Shown: positions 1 to 6,047, numbered from the stretch's first letter. The stretch: 6,849 nt of DNA from Desulfobacterales bacterium (GCA_007127175.1 SKZX01000370.1:1-6849); one strand, 5' to 3'. Notes: generated by a model not told the origin, from the letters alone. Made by a program: numbers and translations.

Positions 1-410
1 CCCTGGCCGGTAAAACAGGCGCCGGCATCCAGGGCCCTGCGAAATTTTTCGATATCGGTGATGAGGTGGTCCGACGGCAGCACCAGGATCTGCGCATCAG
101 GGTCCGCGGCTGCGGCCATGACCGCCGAAACAGCCACCGCTGGCGCTGTGTTGCGCCCAGCGGGCTCCAGCACGAGCGATCGCGGCGTCACATTGATTTC
201 CCGCAGCTGCTCGGCGATGATGTACCGGTAGGACGCATTGCAGATTATGATCGGTTCCGCCACATCCGCTGCGCCTGCAACCCTGAGGATGGTTTCCTGG
301 AGCAGTGTCCGGTCCCGGGCAAGGCTCAACAGCTGTTTTGGAAAAATCCGGCGGGAAAGCGGCCACAGCCGGGTGCCGGAACCGCCGGCAAGAATTACGG
401 GAATGATCAT
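1..410 (-). CDS. manC: Mannose-1-phosphate guanylyltransferase, N-terminal part (gene runs off the window)
   Basis: The reading frame from ATG at 410 is open to the window edge and gives 136 residues. Seen: the sugar-nucleotidyltransferase signature LAGGSGTRLWPLSR at residues 7-20, followed by FPKQ at 23-26, EPAGRNTAPA at 82-91 and LPSDH at 111-115. This set is typical of GDP-mannose pyrophosphorylases (ManC/AlgA/XanB type), which join mannose 1-phosphate and GTP into GDP-mannose in the cytosol. GDP-mannose feeds polysaccharide, LPS or fucose-nucleotide synthesis. A GAGGG ribosome site lies at 420-416, 5 nt before the ATG, and supports this start. Family members are either ~350 aa (transferase only) or ~470 aa with a C-terminal phosphomannose isomerase domain; the window cannot tell which. 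The gene starts 125 nt after the preceding minus-strand gene, so it may have its own promoter or be read through. Family sure; exact paralogue less so. Confidence 0.93.
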   Translation of the reverse strand, partial: MIIPVILAGGSGTRLWPLSRRIFPKQLLSLARDRTLLQETILRVAGAADVAEPIIICNASYRYIIAEQLREINVTPRSLVLEPAGRNTAPAVAVSAVMAAAADPDAQILVLPSDHLITDIEKFRRALDAGACFTGQ

Positions 411-478
411 TTATACCCTCTTATAGTGCGTCAACTGATTTTTTATCGAATATTGAAACTGAAGCCCCTGAAACGCCC

Positions 479-532
479 GAAACCCAATCAGGGCCGGGGC
501 CGGGACCGGGGTTGGGCTTAACTCCGGGTTTC
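479..532. repeat. GC-rich dyad between the PPC gene and manC
   Basis: GAAACCC at 479-485 pairs with GGGTTTC at 526-532. CCCAA at 483-487 can alternatively pair with TTGGG at 512-516. The interior is a short hexanucleotide tract (492-515: GGCCGG, GGCCGG, GACCGG, GGTTGG) that can fold on itself. It lies just after the stop codon of the PPC gene on the minus strand and could act as a weak terminator or attenuator. No T-tract follows directly, so a normal intrinsic terminator is not supported. This is the only notable content of the 411-535 gap. Confidence 0.35.
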
Positions 533-535
533 AAA

Positions 536-979
536 TCAAGGGGAAAGCAGGGCAAAACCCGTGACCGGGTCATGCTTGCGAACGGCATGGGTATCTGTCA
601 GCTCAAACAGCACCGCTTCCATGACCTGCCAGACCCTGACCCCCGTGCGAACGCACCCGGTGACGGTTTTTTCCTCCCGGCCGCACGCCATGTGCATATG
701 CAGGACCGGACGCCCGTTTTCGTCCGGGAAAAGCGTCCCTGTACCCGCCACTTCGCTCACGTCCGCAAGCAGGTGCGTCATGGGCCGGATGGCCTCGGCG
801 CGCCCGTCCTCCGGGCCCACCACAAGGCGGCTGTCCTTGTCGGCACCGCCTAAAATAAGCAAAGCGCCGGCCCGGACATTGTTTTCTACCGCAAGACGTT
901 CAATGGATTCATGGACGATATCGCCGTCTTCAAGGCGGATCACAAACACCCTGCCCCATTTTGCTTCTGAATATTTCAT
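536..979 (-). CDS. PPC/DUF296-domain protein (PCC domain, putative DNA-binding-like)
   Basis: A 147-residue protein that is essentially one PPC (DUF296) domain. Seen: the N-terminal RVFVIRLEDGDIV strand-turn-strand (10-22), the small-residue stretch ending GALLILGGA (38-46), HMH at 94-96, which fits the family's metal-binding H-x-H, and RVWQVMEAVLFEL at 115-127. Family knowledge: the domain forms trimers and occurs in plant AT-hook proteins and as stand-alone bacterial and archaeal proteins of unknown role. The usual GGH after H-x-H is replaced by TGC (107-109), so a canonical three-His site is absent. The start at 979 is preferred over an in-frame ATG at 1042: AAGGA lies at 990-986, 6 nt upstream, the product then begins at the domain, and the ATG forms an ATGA overlap with the stop of the preceding gene. 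That overlap implies translational coupling. No specific function can be assigned; a link to thiamine metabolism is only contextual. Confidence 0.85.
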   Translation of the reverse strand: MKYSEAKWGRVFVIRLEDGDIVHESIERLAVENNVRAGALLILGGADKDSRLVVGPEDGRAEAIRPMTHLLADVSEVAGTGTLFPDENGRPVLHMHMACGREEKTVTGCVRTGVRVWQVMEAVLFELTDTHAVRKHDPVTGFALLSP

Positions 980-2586
980 TTTATATCCTTTTCCCGCCTG
1001 CCATGGCAGTATGAAGCCGTGCCTTCCGGCGCGCCGATGCATAACCGATCCTGCCGTTCCAGGATTCGGCCCACCCGGCAGGCGCCGGGCAAAACAGCGG
1101 CAATCTGCTCAAAAACCTCAGGCCTGCACGCAAAAAGCAACTCATAGTCATCCCCGCCGGCCAGCACCTGGCTCACCGGATCGATGCCGTATGTGTCGCA
1201 ATACGCCGCAAGCTCAGGGTCGATTGCATCCGTTGACGTCTCAAACAGGACGCTGACGCCCGAATCTGCGGCGATGTGAGACGCGTCACCATAGAGGCCG
1301 TCGCTGATATCCATAACGCAGGCGACCCCGAATGAGCGGAGAACAGCCGCCGCATCAAAGCGAGCCCTGGGAAACTTGTATTTATCGATGAGCCCGGGAA
1401 AAGACAAATCGCCTTTGGCAAGGCATTCCAGGCCCGAGCGGGCAAGGCCCAGCGGCCCGGTGGCGTAAAGGCCGTCGCCGGGACGGGCGGCGCTCCTCAG
1501 GGGGAACATTTCGCTTCCCGCTCCCGCCGCAAACAGGTCAAGGCAAAGGGGCGCCCCCGTTGACAGGTTGCCCCCGGCCAGCACCGCCCCATGGGCTGAA
1601 AGCGCCCGGTGGATGCCCCTGTAAAGGTCAAGCACATCCGCTTCCGCCGTTTCATCGGGAATGCACAGATTGATAAAAAGGGCCACTGGCTTTGCGTATG
1701 AAGCGGCAAGGTCGGAGAACGTGATTTCAACCGCCCGCTCCCCGATTTCATCCATTTCCTGCCAGCAGCGGCGGAAATGAACCCCTTCCCGCTGGGTGTC
1801 CGTGGTGAAAACGGGATTGATCATATCCTGAAGCAATGCGGCGTCATCGCCGGGGGGGACTTTCATAACTGCGGACGGCGCTGCGGGGGGGACGCAGGCG
1901 AGCATGCGGCCGATGAGCTCGAACTCATCGCGCCAGGGCGGCTCAAGGGGTTTGGGCGGGCACCCGCATGCGGCGCCCAGGGCCAGGGCACTGGCACAGG
2001 GATCGGCCGCCCGGGTAATGGTGCTGATAACGGCCACCCCGCAGGCTCCCGATGAAAAACACGCCCCGGCATTGCCCGCATGGATGCCGCCGATGGCCAC
2101 TACCGGCAGGTGGGTGGCGCGGACCACTGTGGCCAGGCCTTCCAGGCCGATCACGGGATGGGCGTCCGGCTTTGTGGATGTATGAAAAACAGGGCCGGCG
2201 CCAATATAGTCACAGTGCGACAGGTCGGTTTCGGCAAGTTCAACCGGTGTGGACACGGACGCCCCGATTATGGCGTACTGGCCCAGGATTTTCCTTGCCA
2301 GAAAATGCTGGGCGTCCGATTGCCCCAGGTGAACCCCGTCAGCATCCGCTGCGCGGGCCAGGAGGATATCGTCGTTGACAATAAAGGGCACCTGGTTGGT
2401 CCGGCACAGGCTGCGGGCGGCTTCCAGCGCTTCAAAATCCCGGGGCGCAAACTGCTTGTTGCGGTACTGCACCATGGTGGCGCCGGCCGCGATGGCCGTT
2501 TCCACCTGCGCCTCAATGGAAAAGGACGCGTCGCAGTCAACAATGAAATAATACCTGAGCCGTGCTGTCAGGTCCTTAACGGGCAT
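976..2586 (-). CDS. thiE-thiL: Bifunctional thiamine phosphate synthase / thiamine-monophosphate kinase (ThiE-ThiL fusion)
   Basis: One uninterrupted 536-residue frame holds two enzymes of successive steps. Residues ~8-202 are ThiE, a TIM barrel joining HMP-PP and thiazole phosphate to thiamine phosphate: QYRNK (40-44), VNDD (70-73), GVHLGQSD (84-91), GPVFHTSTK (131-139) and AIGGI (164-168) hold the expected substrate and Mg/pyrophosphate residues. A short Ala/Pro-rich linker (~203-218) leads to ThiL (~219-530), which phosphorylates thiamine phosphate to thiamine diphosphate with ATP: GDD (246-248), TTDT-x4-VHF (261-271), SDLAA (291-295), GGNLSTG (338-344), MDISDGL (425-431) and GGDDYEL (477-483). 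Each half has near-normal family length. Departures in ThiL: T289 instead of Asn before FSDLAA, GGN instead of GGD, and a scrambled HxxPxPR region (YKFPRARF, 403-410). Start 2586 lies 1 nt after the prfB stop, with AGGTG at 2595-2591; an ATG at 2604 is an alternative. An upstream ATG at 2769 is rejected because it lies deep in prfB. The stop overlaps the next start (ATGA). Confidence 0.93.
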   Translation of the reverse strand: MPVKDLTARLRYYFIVDCDASFSIEAQVETAIAAGATMVQYRNKQFAPRDFEALEAARSLCRTNQVPFIVNDDILLARAADADGVHLGQSDAQHFLARKILGQYAIIGASVSTPVELAETDLSHCDYIGAGPVFHTSTKPDAHPVIGLEGLATVVRATHLPVVAIGGIHAGNAGACFSSGACGVAVISTITRAADPCASALALGAACGCPPKPLEPPWRDEFELIGRMLACVPPAAPSAVMKVPPGDDAALLQDMINPVFTTDTQREGVHFRRCWQEMDEIGERAVEITFSDLAASYAKPVALFINLCIPDETAEADVLDLYRGIHRALSAHGAVLAGGNLSTGAPLCLDLFAAGAGSEMFPLRSAARPGDGLYATGPLGLARSGLECLAKGDLSFPGLIDKYKFPRARFDAAAVLRSFGVACVMDISDGLYGDASHIAADSGVSVLFETSTDAIDPELAAYCDTYGIDPVSQVLAGGDDYELLFACRPEVFEQIAAVLPGACRVGRILERQDRLCIGAPEGTASYCHGRREKDIK

Positions 2587-2587
2587 A

Positions 2588-3695
2588 TTACACCTGCCCG
2601 GCATGTGCGGCAAGCAGCACCTTTTCAATGAACGGATCGATCCCCCCGTCAAGGACCGCGTCCACGTTTCCGATATCCATATTGATGCGGTGGTCCTTGA
2701 CCATCTGGTAGGGGTTGAGCACGTAGGAGCGAATCTGGCTGCCCCAGGCGATTTCCTCCTTGTTGTCATGGATTTCCTGGAGCTTTTTATCCTGCTTCTG
2801 CTTTTCGTGCTGATACAGCCGCGCTCGGAGCACCTTCATGGCCTTTTCACGGTTCCGGATCTGCGATTTTTCCTGCTGGCACTGGACCACAATGCCGGTC
2901 GGGCGGTGGGTGATGCGAACCGCGCTGGACGTCTTGTTGACATGCTGCCCCCCTGCCCCGCTCGCCCTGTAGGTATCGATGCGCAAATCGTTTTCGTCGA
3001 TTTCGATGGAAATGTCATCCTCGACTTCAGGATAGACGAAAACGGACGCAAAAGACGTGTGGCGTTTCCCGCTCGCGTTGAACGGAGAGATGCGCACCAG
3101 GCGGTGGACGCCGGTTTCGACTTTAAGAAAGCCGAAGGCGTTTTCCCCCTTCACATTGAACGTTACACTTTTGATGCCGGCCTCGTCCCCTTCCTGGAAG
3201 TCCATCAGCTCAACGCCGTACCCCTTGCTTTCGCACCAGCGGCTGTACATTCGAAACAGCATCTGGACCCAGTCCTGGGCATCGGTGCCACCGGCGCCGG
3301 CGTTGATGGAAAGAATCGCATTGCGGTCATCGTCCTCGCCGTTGAGCATCGCCTGAAGGGAAAAATCCTTTATTTTCCTGTCGATCCGTTCAACCATGGC
3401 GGCCGCCTCGGCCATGGTGCCGTCGTCCGACTCCTCTTCTCCCAGCTCAAAAAGCACCTCGCTTTCCTCGACCTGACCGTACAGTGCCTGCCAGCTTTCC
3501 ACCCTTGTCGTCAAAAAAGCCCGTTCCTTCATTAGACGCTTTGCCTTCGCGGGGTCGTTCCACAGGTTTTCATCGCCGATCGCCTTTTCAAGCACGGCCA
3601 ACTGCTCTTTCTTGCCTTCTATGTCAAAGATACTCCCGCAGCTGTTCAAGGGTTTCATAAAAACCGCTGATCTGTTCCTTAATTTCTCCGTTCAT
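2588..3695 (-). CDS. prfB: Peptide chain release factor 2 (RF2), expressed through a programmed +1 frameshift
   Basis: RF2 recognises UGA and UAA stop codons on the ribosome and triggers peptide release. Zero-frame translation starts at ATG 3695 with GGAGG at 3708-3704 (8-nt spacing): MNGEIKEQISGFYETLEQLR, then EYL, then an in-frame TGA at 3626-3624. Skipping T3626 moves into the frame reading DIEGKKEQL and on to TAA at 2590-2588, giving 368 residues, the usual RF2 length. Seen in the product: coiled N-terminal domain, GAGGTDAQDW (~133-142), the codon-recognition tripeptide SPF (203-205) and the catalytic GGQ (248-250) inside SGAGGQHVNKTSSAVR. The start codon lies inside the end of lnt (17-nt overlap), so translation is probably coupled. 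A naive ORF beginning at ATG 3658 (MKPLNSCGSIF...) is in the wrong frame for the first residues. Autoregulation through the frameshift is established for RF2 in other bacteria and is inferred here from the intact site. Confidence 0.96.
3623..3641 (-). promoter_or_regulatory. RF2 programmed +1 ribosomal frameshift site
   Basis: On the minus strand an internal Shine-Dalgarno-like GGGAG (3637-3633) is followed by TAT, then the slippery CTT (3629-3627), the TGA stop (3626-3624) and a C at 3623. The distance between the SD-like element and CTT (3 nt) and the CTT-TGA-C core match the well-known E. coli prfB site. When RF2 is scarce the ribosome slips by one base and makes full-length RF2; when RF2 is abundant it stops after 23 residues. 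Confidence 0.95.
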
Positions 3696-5298
3696 CCTGT
3701 TTGCCTCCATATTTTTTTCTTTTCAGTCCTGCACCCGCAACCCCCAGCAGCAGCAGCAAAGAAGCCGCAAGGCACGCAACGGGAAGCAGGTCGGTATGTT
3801 GTGTATAAAACGACCGATGACCGGTAACGACCGGAACGGACCGGCTGAGCGTCGCTGTTTCAAACAACCCGGTCCGGCCCACGATACGGCCCGCCGGGTC
3901 CACAAAGGCGCTTATCCCGGTATTTGCAGAACGGATCAGTACCCTGCGGTTTTCCACGCTGCGAAAAACGGCCATGGAAAAATGCTGCCACGGGCCTGCC
4001 GTCTTGCCGAACCACGCGTCATTGGTGATATTGACGATCAGGGAGCCCCCGTTTCGAATCATTTCCGCCGAAAGATGGGGGAATATGATCTCATAGCATA
4101 TCTGGACGGCAAGTTCCGCATCTTTCTGCCCATCTTTCATGGCGAGCACCTTTCCGCGCTCTCCGGCCTTGAAATCGCCCGCGGAATGGACCATGCGCCT
4201 GACAAACGGCAGCCACCCGGAAAGCGGCACATACTCCCCGAAGGGCACCAGGTGCACCTTGTCATAAACATCAGCCAACCGGGCCTGGGGATCCATCAGG
4301 TAGGCTGAATTATAAAACCACAGATCCTCTGTTTCCCTGTCGTAGTGAAACGACGGGCTGCCGACCAGAAACCACGTCTCCATGCGCCGGATCGCGTCAA
4401 GGACCCTTTCGGTCTGCGCCCTTTCCTGAAGAAAATAAAACGGCATGGCCGTTTCAGGCCAGACCACAAGGTGCGGCCCTGAGTCCATTGCCGCTTCGGA
4501 AAGGCGGATGTACTTGCCCACGATGGATATGACATACGCCTCATCCCATTTCAGGGTCTGCTCGATATTGCCCTGGACAACCGCTACGGTCATCTGCCCG
4601 GCGTCAGCGATAACCCGGTCCGTTTCATGTATTTTATACCGGCCGTATCCCGCATTCAATGAAAAGATCGCGACAAGCGCAAAGAGACAGAAAACAGCGG
4701 CTGACCGTCCCGGCTGCGCATTTTGCCATTTCAGGCCGCGTGCGTACAGAAAAATGACAAAAATGGCCGCATTGAGGAGCGCGACAAAAAAAGACACGCC
4801 ATAAACCCCGAAAATGTCGGCCGCCTGTATGAGGTAAAGGTATTTATACTGGCTGTAGCCGAGCAATCCCCACGGAAAACCGGACAACAGAAACGCCTGG
4901 AGGTATTCCAGGGCCACCCAGAAAACCGGCACGACCCCGACAAGGGTGACTGGCCGCTGTGCAACCACTTTGACCAGCCATGAAAACACTGCGAAATATG
5001 CGGCCAGGTAAACGGCAAGGAGCATGAGGGCGCCGATGCTCAAGGCCATGGGCAGGGAACCGTAGCGGTGCATGGTGGGGACCAGCCAATACAGCAGCGT
5101 CATGTAATGGACAAAACCGGCCAGCAGGCCCAGGTAAAGCGACTCCTTCAGGGATGCGTTTCGCAGGCCGTAAAGCAGGAAGGCCAAGGCGAACCACGCC
5201 AGAAAGCCCAATCCGAGATGGTCGTATGCGCCGGTGAGGATAACCCCGCTTGCGGCGCTCCAGAAGATGCGGGTTCGTTTTTCGGAATGTATGCTCAT
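3679..5298 (-). CDS. lnt: Apolipoprotein N-acyltransferase
   Basis: Lnt is an inner-membrane enzyme that adds the third acyl chain to the N-terminal Cys of lipoproteins. The 539-residue product has a hydrophobic N-terminal half with several predicted membrane spans (roughly 11-46, 52-72, 84-108, 117-138, 159-186, 199-216), a periplasmic nitrilase-like domain (~235-490) and a final span at ~503-523 followed by a Lys-rich tail. The catalytic triad is visible: Glu282 in VVWPETAMPF, Lys347 in YDKVHLVPFGEYVPL and Cys401 in QICYEIIFP. The family motif GYSQY and QAADIFGVYGVSFFV (~148-172) is also present. It is the first gene of the lnt-prfB-thiEL-PPC unit. The start is the first ATG of a frame that opens with the expected short basic N-terminus, but the eight bases before it are all C and no Shine-Dalgarno sequence is visible. 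Initiation may be weak, leaderless-like or affected by the repeats just upstream. Function is near certain; the exact start is less so. Confidence 0.96.
   Translation of the reverse strand: MSIHSEKRTRIFWSAASGVILTGAYDHLGLGFLAWFALAFLLYGLRNASLKESLYLGLLAGFVHYMTLLYWLVPTMHRYGSLPMALSIGALMLLAVYLAAYFAVFSWLVKVVAQRPVTLVGVVPVFWVALEYLQAFLLSGFPWGLLGYSQYKYLYLIQAADIFGVYGVSFFVALLNAAIFVIFLYARGLKWQNAQPGRSAAVFCLFALVAIFSLNAGYGRYKIHETDRVIADAGQMTVAVVQGNIEQTLKWDEAYVISIVGKYIRLSEAAMDSGPHLVVWPETAMPFYFLQERAQTERVLDAIRRMETWFLVGSPSFHYDRETEDLWFYNSAYLMDPQARLADVYDKVHLVPFGEYVPLSGWLPFVRRMVHSAGDFKAGERGKVLAMKDGQKDAELAVQICYEIIFPHLSAEMIRNGGSLIVNITNDAWFGKTAGPWQHFSMAVFRSVENRRVLIRSANTGISAFVDPAGRIVGRTGLFETATLSRSVPVVTGHRSFYTQHTDLLPVACLAASLLLLLGVAGAGLKRKKYGGKQDERRN
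3704..3708 (-). promoter_or_regulatory. Ribosome binding site of prfB within the lnt 3' end
   Basis: GGAGG, 8 nt before ATG 3695, located inside the last codons of lnt. It decides the true prfB start, since no comparable SD stands before the alternative ATG at 3658. Confidence 0.85.
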
Positions 5299-5306
5299 GG
5301 GGGGGG
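5299..5306. repeat. Eight-base G/C homopolymer abutting the lnt start codon
   Basis: Eight G on the plus strand, that is eight C on the coding strand immediately before ATG 5298. It occupies the place where a ribosome binding site would be expected. Runs of this length are prone to slippage, so its length may vary between strains or reads. Confidence 0.9.
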
Positions 5307-5308
5307 TG

Positions 5309-5385
5309 GTTGTAAGTTGTAAGTTGTAGGTTGTAGGTTGTAGGTTGTAAGTTATAGGTTGTAGGTTGTAGGTTGTAGGTTTCAG
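5309..5385. repeat. Heptanucleotide tandem repeat GTTGTAR, ten copies plus one degenerate
   Basis: Ten consecutive 7-bp units run from 5309 to 5378. Units 1, 2 and 6 are GTTGTAA, unit 7 is GTTATAG and the others are GTTGTAG. A decayed eleventh unit, GTTTCAG, ends at 5385. On the lnt strand the tract reads as a T/C/A-rich run ending 10 nt before the start codon. It has no stop codons in most phases. It lies within the inferred lnt 5' leader and is a candidate contingency (length-variable) locus or a simple intergenic microsatellite. Confidence 0.93.
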
Positions 5386-5461
5386 GTCATGGGAATTTAC
5401 CGGGTTGACCTCGAAAAAATATATGGCTTTTCGACCCTTCCGATTCGTTGGGCTTTGTTTT

Positions 5462-5479
5462 AATCGAAATCGAAATCGG
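5462..5479. repeat. Short hexamer tract AATCGR x3
   Basis: Three contiguous 6-bp units (AATCGA, AATCGA, AATCGG) in the intergenic leader of lnt. It is short, but of the same period as the tracts at 5565-5594 and 492-515. Confidence 0.6.
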
Positions 5480-5564
5480 TTTCCTCATATCCCCTAAAAT
5501 CCATTGCCAGGCAGATGTTTTCGACCCGCAGACGGGAAGTCTGTCCCCTGGGGGGTTATACAAA

Positions 5565-5594
5565 TCCGACCCCGATACCGACCCCGACCCCGAG
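5565..5594. repeat. GC-rich hexamer tract NCCGAN x5
   Basis: Five contiguous 6-bp units: TCCGAC, CCCGAT, ACCGAC, CCCGAC, CCCGAG. Read on the plus strand in one phase it mimics an Asp-Pro repeat, but the surrounding frame shows no protein character. Similar period-6 CCGAY/TCGGN runs occur in other intergenic sequences, as far as I recall; here it is best treated as a microsatellite-like repeat. Confidence 0.7.
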
Positions 5595-5604
5595 AGGCTG
5601 AAAA

Positions 5605-5638
5605 GCCGTTTGGGGAAGTTTCCCTTTTAAAAGACGGC
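5605..5638. repeat. Imperfect nested hairpin in the lnt leader
   Basis: GCCGT (5605-5609) pairs with ACGGC (5634-5638) and encloses GGGAAGTTTCCC and CTTTTAAAAG self-complementary segments. On the minus strand it is followed by TTTTCAG. It could be an attenuator in the lnt leader, but the outer stem is only 5 bp. Confidence 0.3.
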
Positions 5639-5727
5639 AAGCATCAAGCGATTCCCGTCCAAGTGTAATGTTATTATCTATAGATTTCGATCAAAATAAA
5701 AAAGATATTGGGATGAAAGTCCGTTTT

Positions 5728-5757
5728 TTTATACCAAAACATGCAATGATTTATCAA
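5728..5757 (-). promoter_or_regulatory. Putative sigma70-type promoter for the lnt operon
   Basis: On the minus strand: TTGATA at 5757-5752 (5 of 6 to the -35 consensus), an 18-nt spacer, and TATAAA at 5733-5728 (5 of 6 to the -10 consensus) preceded by TGG, an extended -10 arrangement. Transcription would start near 5721 and give an lnt leader of about 420 nt that includes the hexamer tracts, the hairpin and the heptamer repeat. It is the best promoter-like match I found upstream of lnt; activity is inferred only. Confidence 0.55.
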
Positions 5758-5783
5758 CCATGTTATGCCGGGTGAAAAACGGA

Positions 5784-5819
5784 AAGGGGGGGGTGATGGC
5801 ACAGACCACCACCCCCCTT
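5784..5819 (-). terminator. Strong GC-rich hairpin at the left border of the palindrome island
   Basis: The arm at 5784-5799 (AA, eight G, TGATGG) pairs with 5806-5819 (CCACCA, six C, TT) around a 6-nt loop, with a small bulge and one mismatch. On the minus strand the stem is followed by TTTCCGTTTTT, so it may be a terminator protecting the lnt promoter from read-through. Its sequence resembles the hairpin at 6250-6282, so it may equally be a repeat-family member. Confidence 0.5.
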
Positions 5820-5844
5820 GGCGTTTGGGCATTTTCCGCCTTAG

Positions 5845-5857
5845 CCGGTGACACCGG
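5845..5857. repeat. Small palindrome CCGGTGACACCGG
   Basis: CCGGT and ACCGG arms around a GAC loop, directly before the first composite palindrome module. It shares the CCGGTG core with the larger hairpins of the island. Confidence 0.6.
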
Positions 5858-5859
5858 TC

Positions 5860-5949
5860 ATCCCCGGAGGGGATACATAATATAGCCGGTGGTTTTAACC
5901 ACCGGTAGGTATTTGACCCGATTAAACCAGAGTCCTGAAGGGACGACAT
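5860..5949 (+). repeat. Composite palindromic repeat module, copy 1
   Basis: In order: hairpin ATCCCC-GGA-GGGGAT (5860-5874), the linker ATACATAATATAG, the palindrome CCGGTGGTT-TT-AACCACCGG (5886-5905), an AT-rich spacer, and one 22-nt arm of the long hairpin (5928-5949). The same elements recur in reverse order and opposite strand at 5957-6047, which shows that they form one ~90-bp unit. REP/BIME-like non-coding repeats have this kind of architecture. No transposase gene is present nearby. Confidence 0.75.
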
Positions 5950-5978
5950 ATCATGGATGTCGTCCCTTCAGGACTCTG
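5928..5978. repeat. Long perfect inverted repeat (22-bp arms, 7-nt loop)
   Basis: The arm 5928-5949 (starting CAGAGTCCTGAAGGGACG) is the exact reverse complement of 5957-5978, with the loop at 5950-5956. It forms the centre of symmetry of the two inverted module copies. It can form a cruciform or a very stable RNA stem on either strand. It is not followed by a proper T-run: TATTTTTAAT follows on the plus strand. Confidence 0.9.
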
Positions 5979-6047
5979 TATTTTTAATACCAATACCAGA
6001 CCGGTGGTTGAAACCACCGGCTATACACTCATGCCCCTCCGGGGCAT
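5957..6047 (-). repeat. Composite palindromic repeat module, copy 2 (inverted)
   Basis: Read on the minus strand it has ATGCCCC-GGA-GGGGCAT (6047-6031), then TATAG, the palindrome CCGGTGGTT-TC-AACCACCGG (6020-6001), an AT-rich spacer and the 22-nt arm (5978-5957). It matches copy 1 element by element, with divergence mostly in the spacers. Compensating changes keep the first stem intact (ATCCCC/GGGGAT against ATGCCCC/GGGGCAT), so pairing rather than primary sequence seems to be conserved. Confidence 0.75.

Noticed and set aside
980..1042. N-terminal extension of the PPC protein to ATG 1042
   Set aside because: The 21 extra residues are out-of-frame thiL sequence; ATG 979 has an SD and the coupled ATGA overlap.
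2587..2769. N-terminal extension of the ThiE-ThiL frame to ATG 2769
   Set aside because: The 61 extra codons are an out-of-frame reading of the prfB 3' end and have no ThiE similarity.
2603..3535. Long plus-strand open frame (310 codons) opposite prfB
   Set aside because: It is fully antisense to a clear RF2 gene, shows no domain-like motifs and is explained by the GC-rich codon pattern of the coding strand.
3625..3658. ATG at 3658 as the prfB start (MKPLNSCGSIF...)
   Set aside because: It lies in the post-shift frame, lacks a ribosome site and gives a non-RF2 N-terminus; the zero-frame start at 3695 with CTT TGA C explains the locus better.
5448..5630. Small plus-strand ORF with a DPDTDPDPE segment
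   Set aside because: The Asp-Pro part is just the hexamer repeat read in one phase; no convincing ribosome site or protein-like sequence.
5886..5908. RAYT-type REP with a GTAG foot
   Set aside because: GTAG does adjoin the hairpin at 5905-5908, but on the 3' side and not in copy 2, so assignment to the classical RAYT-REP class is not supported.
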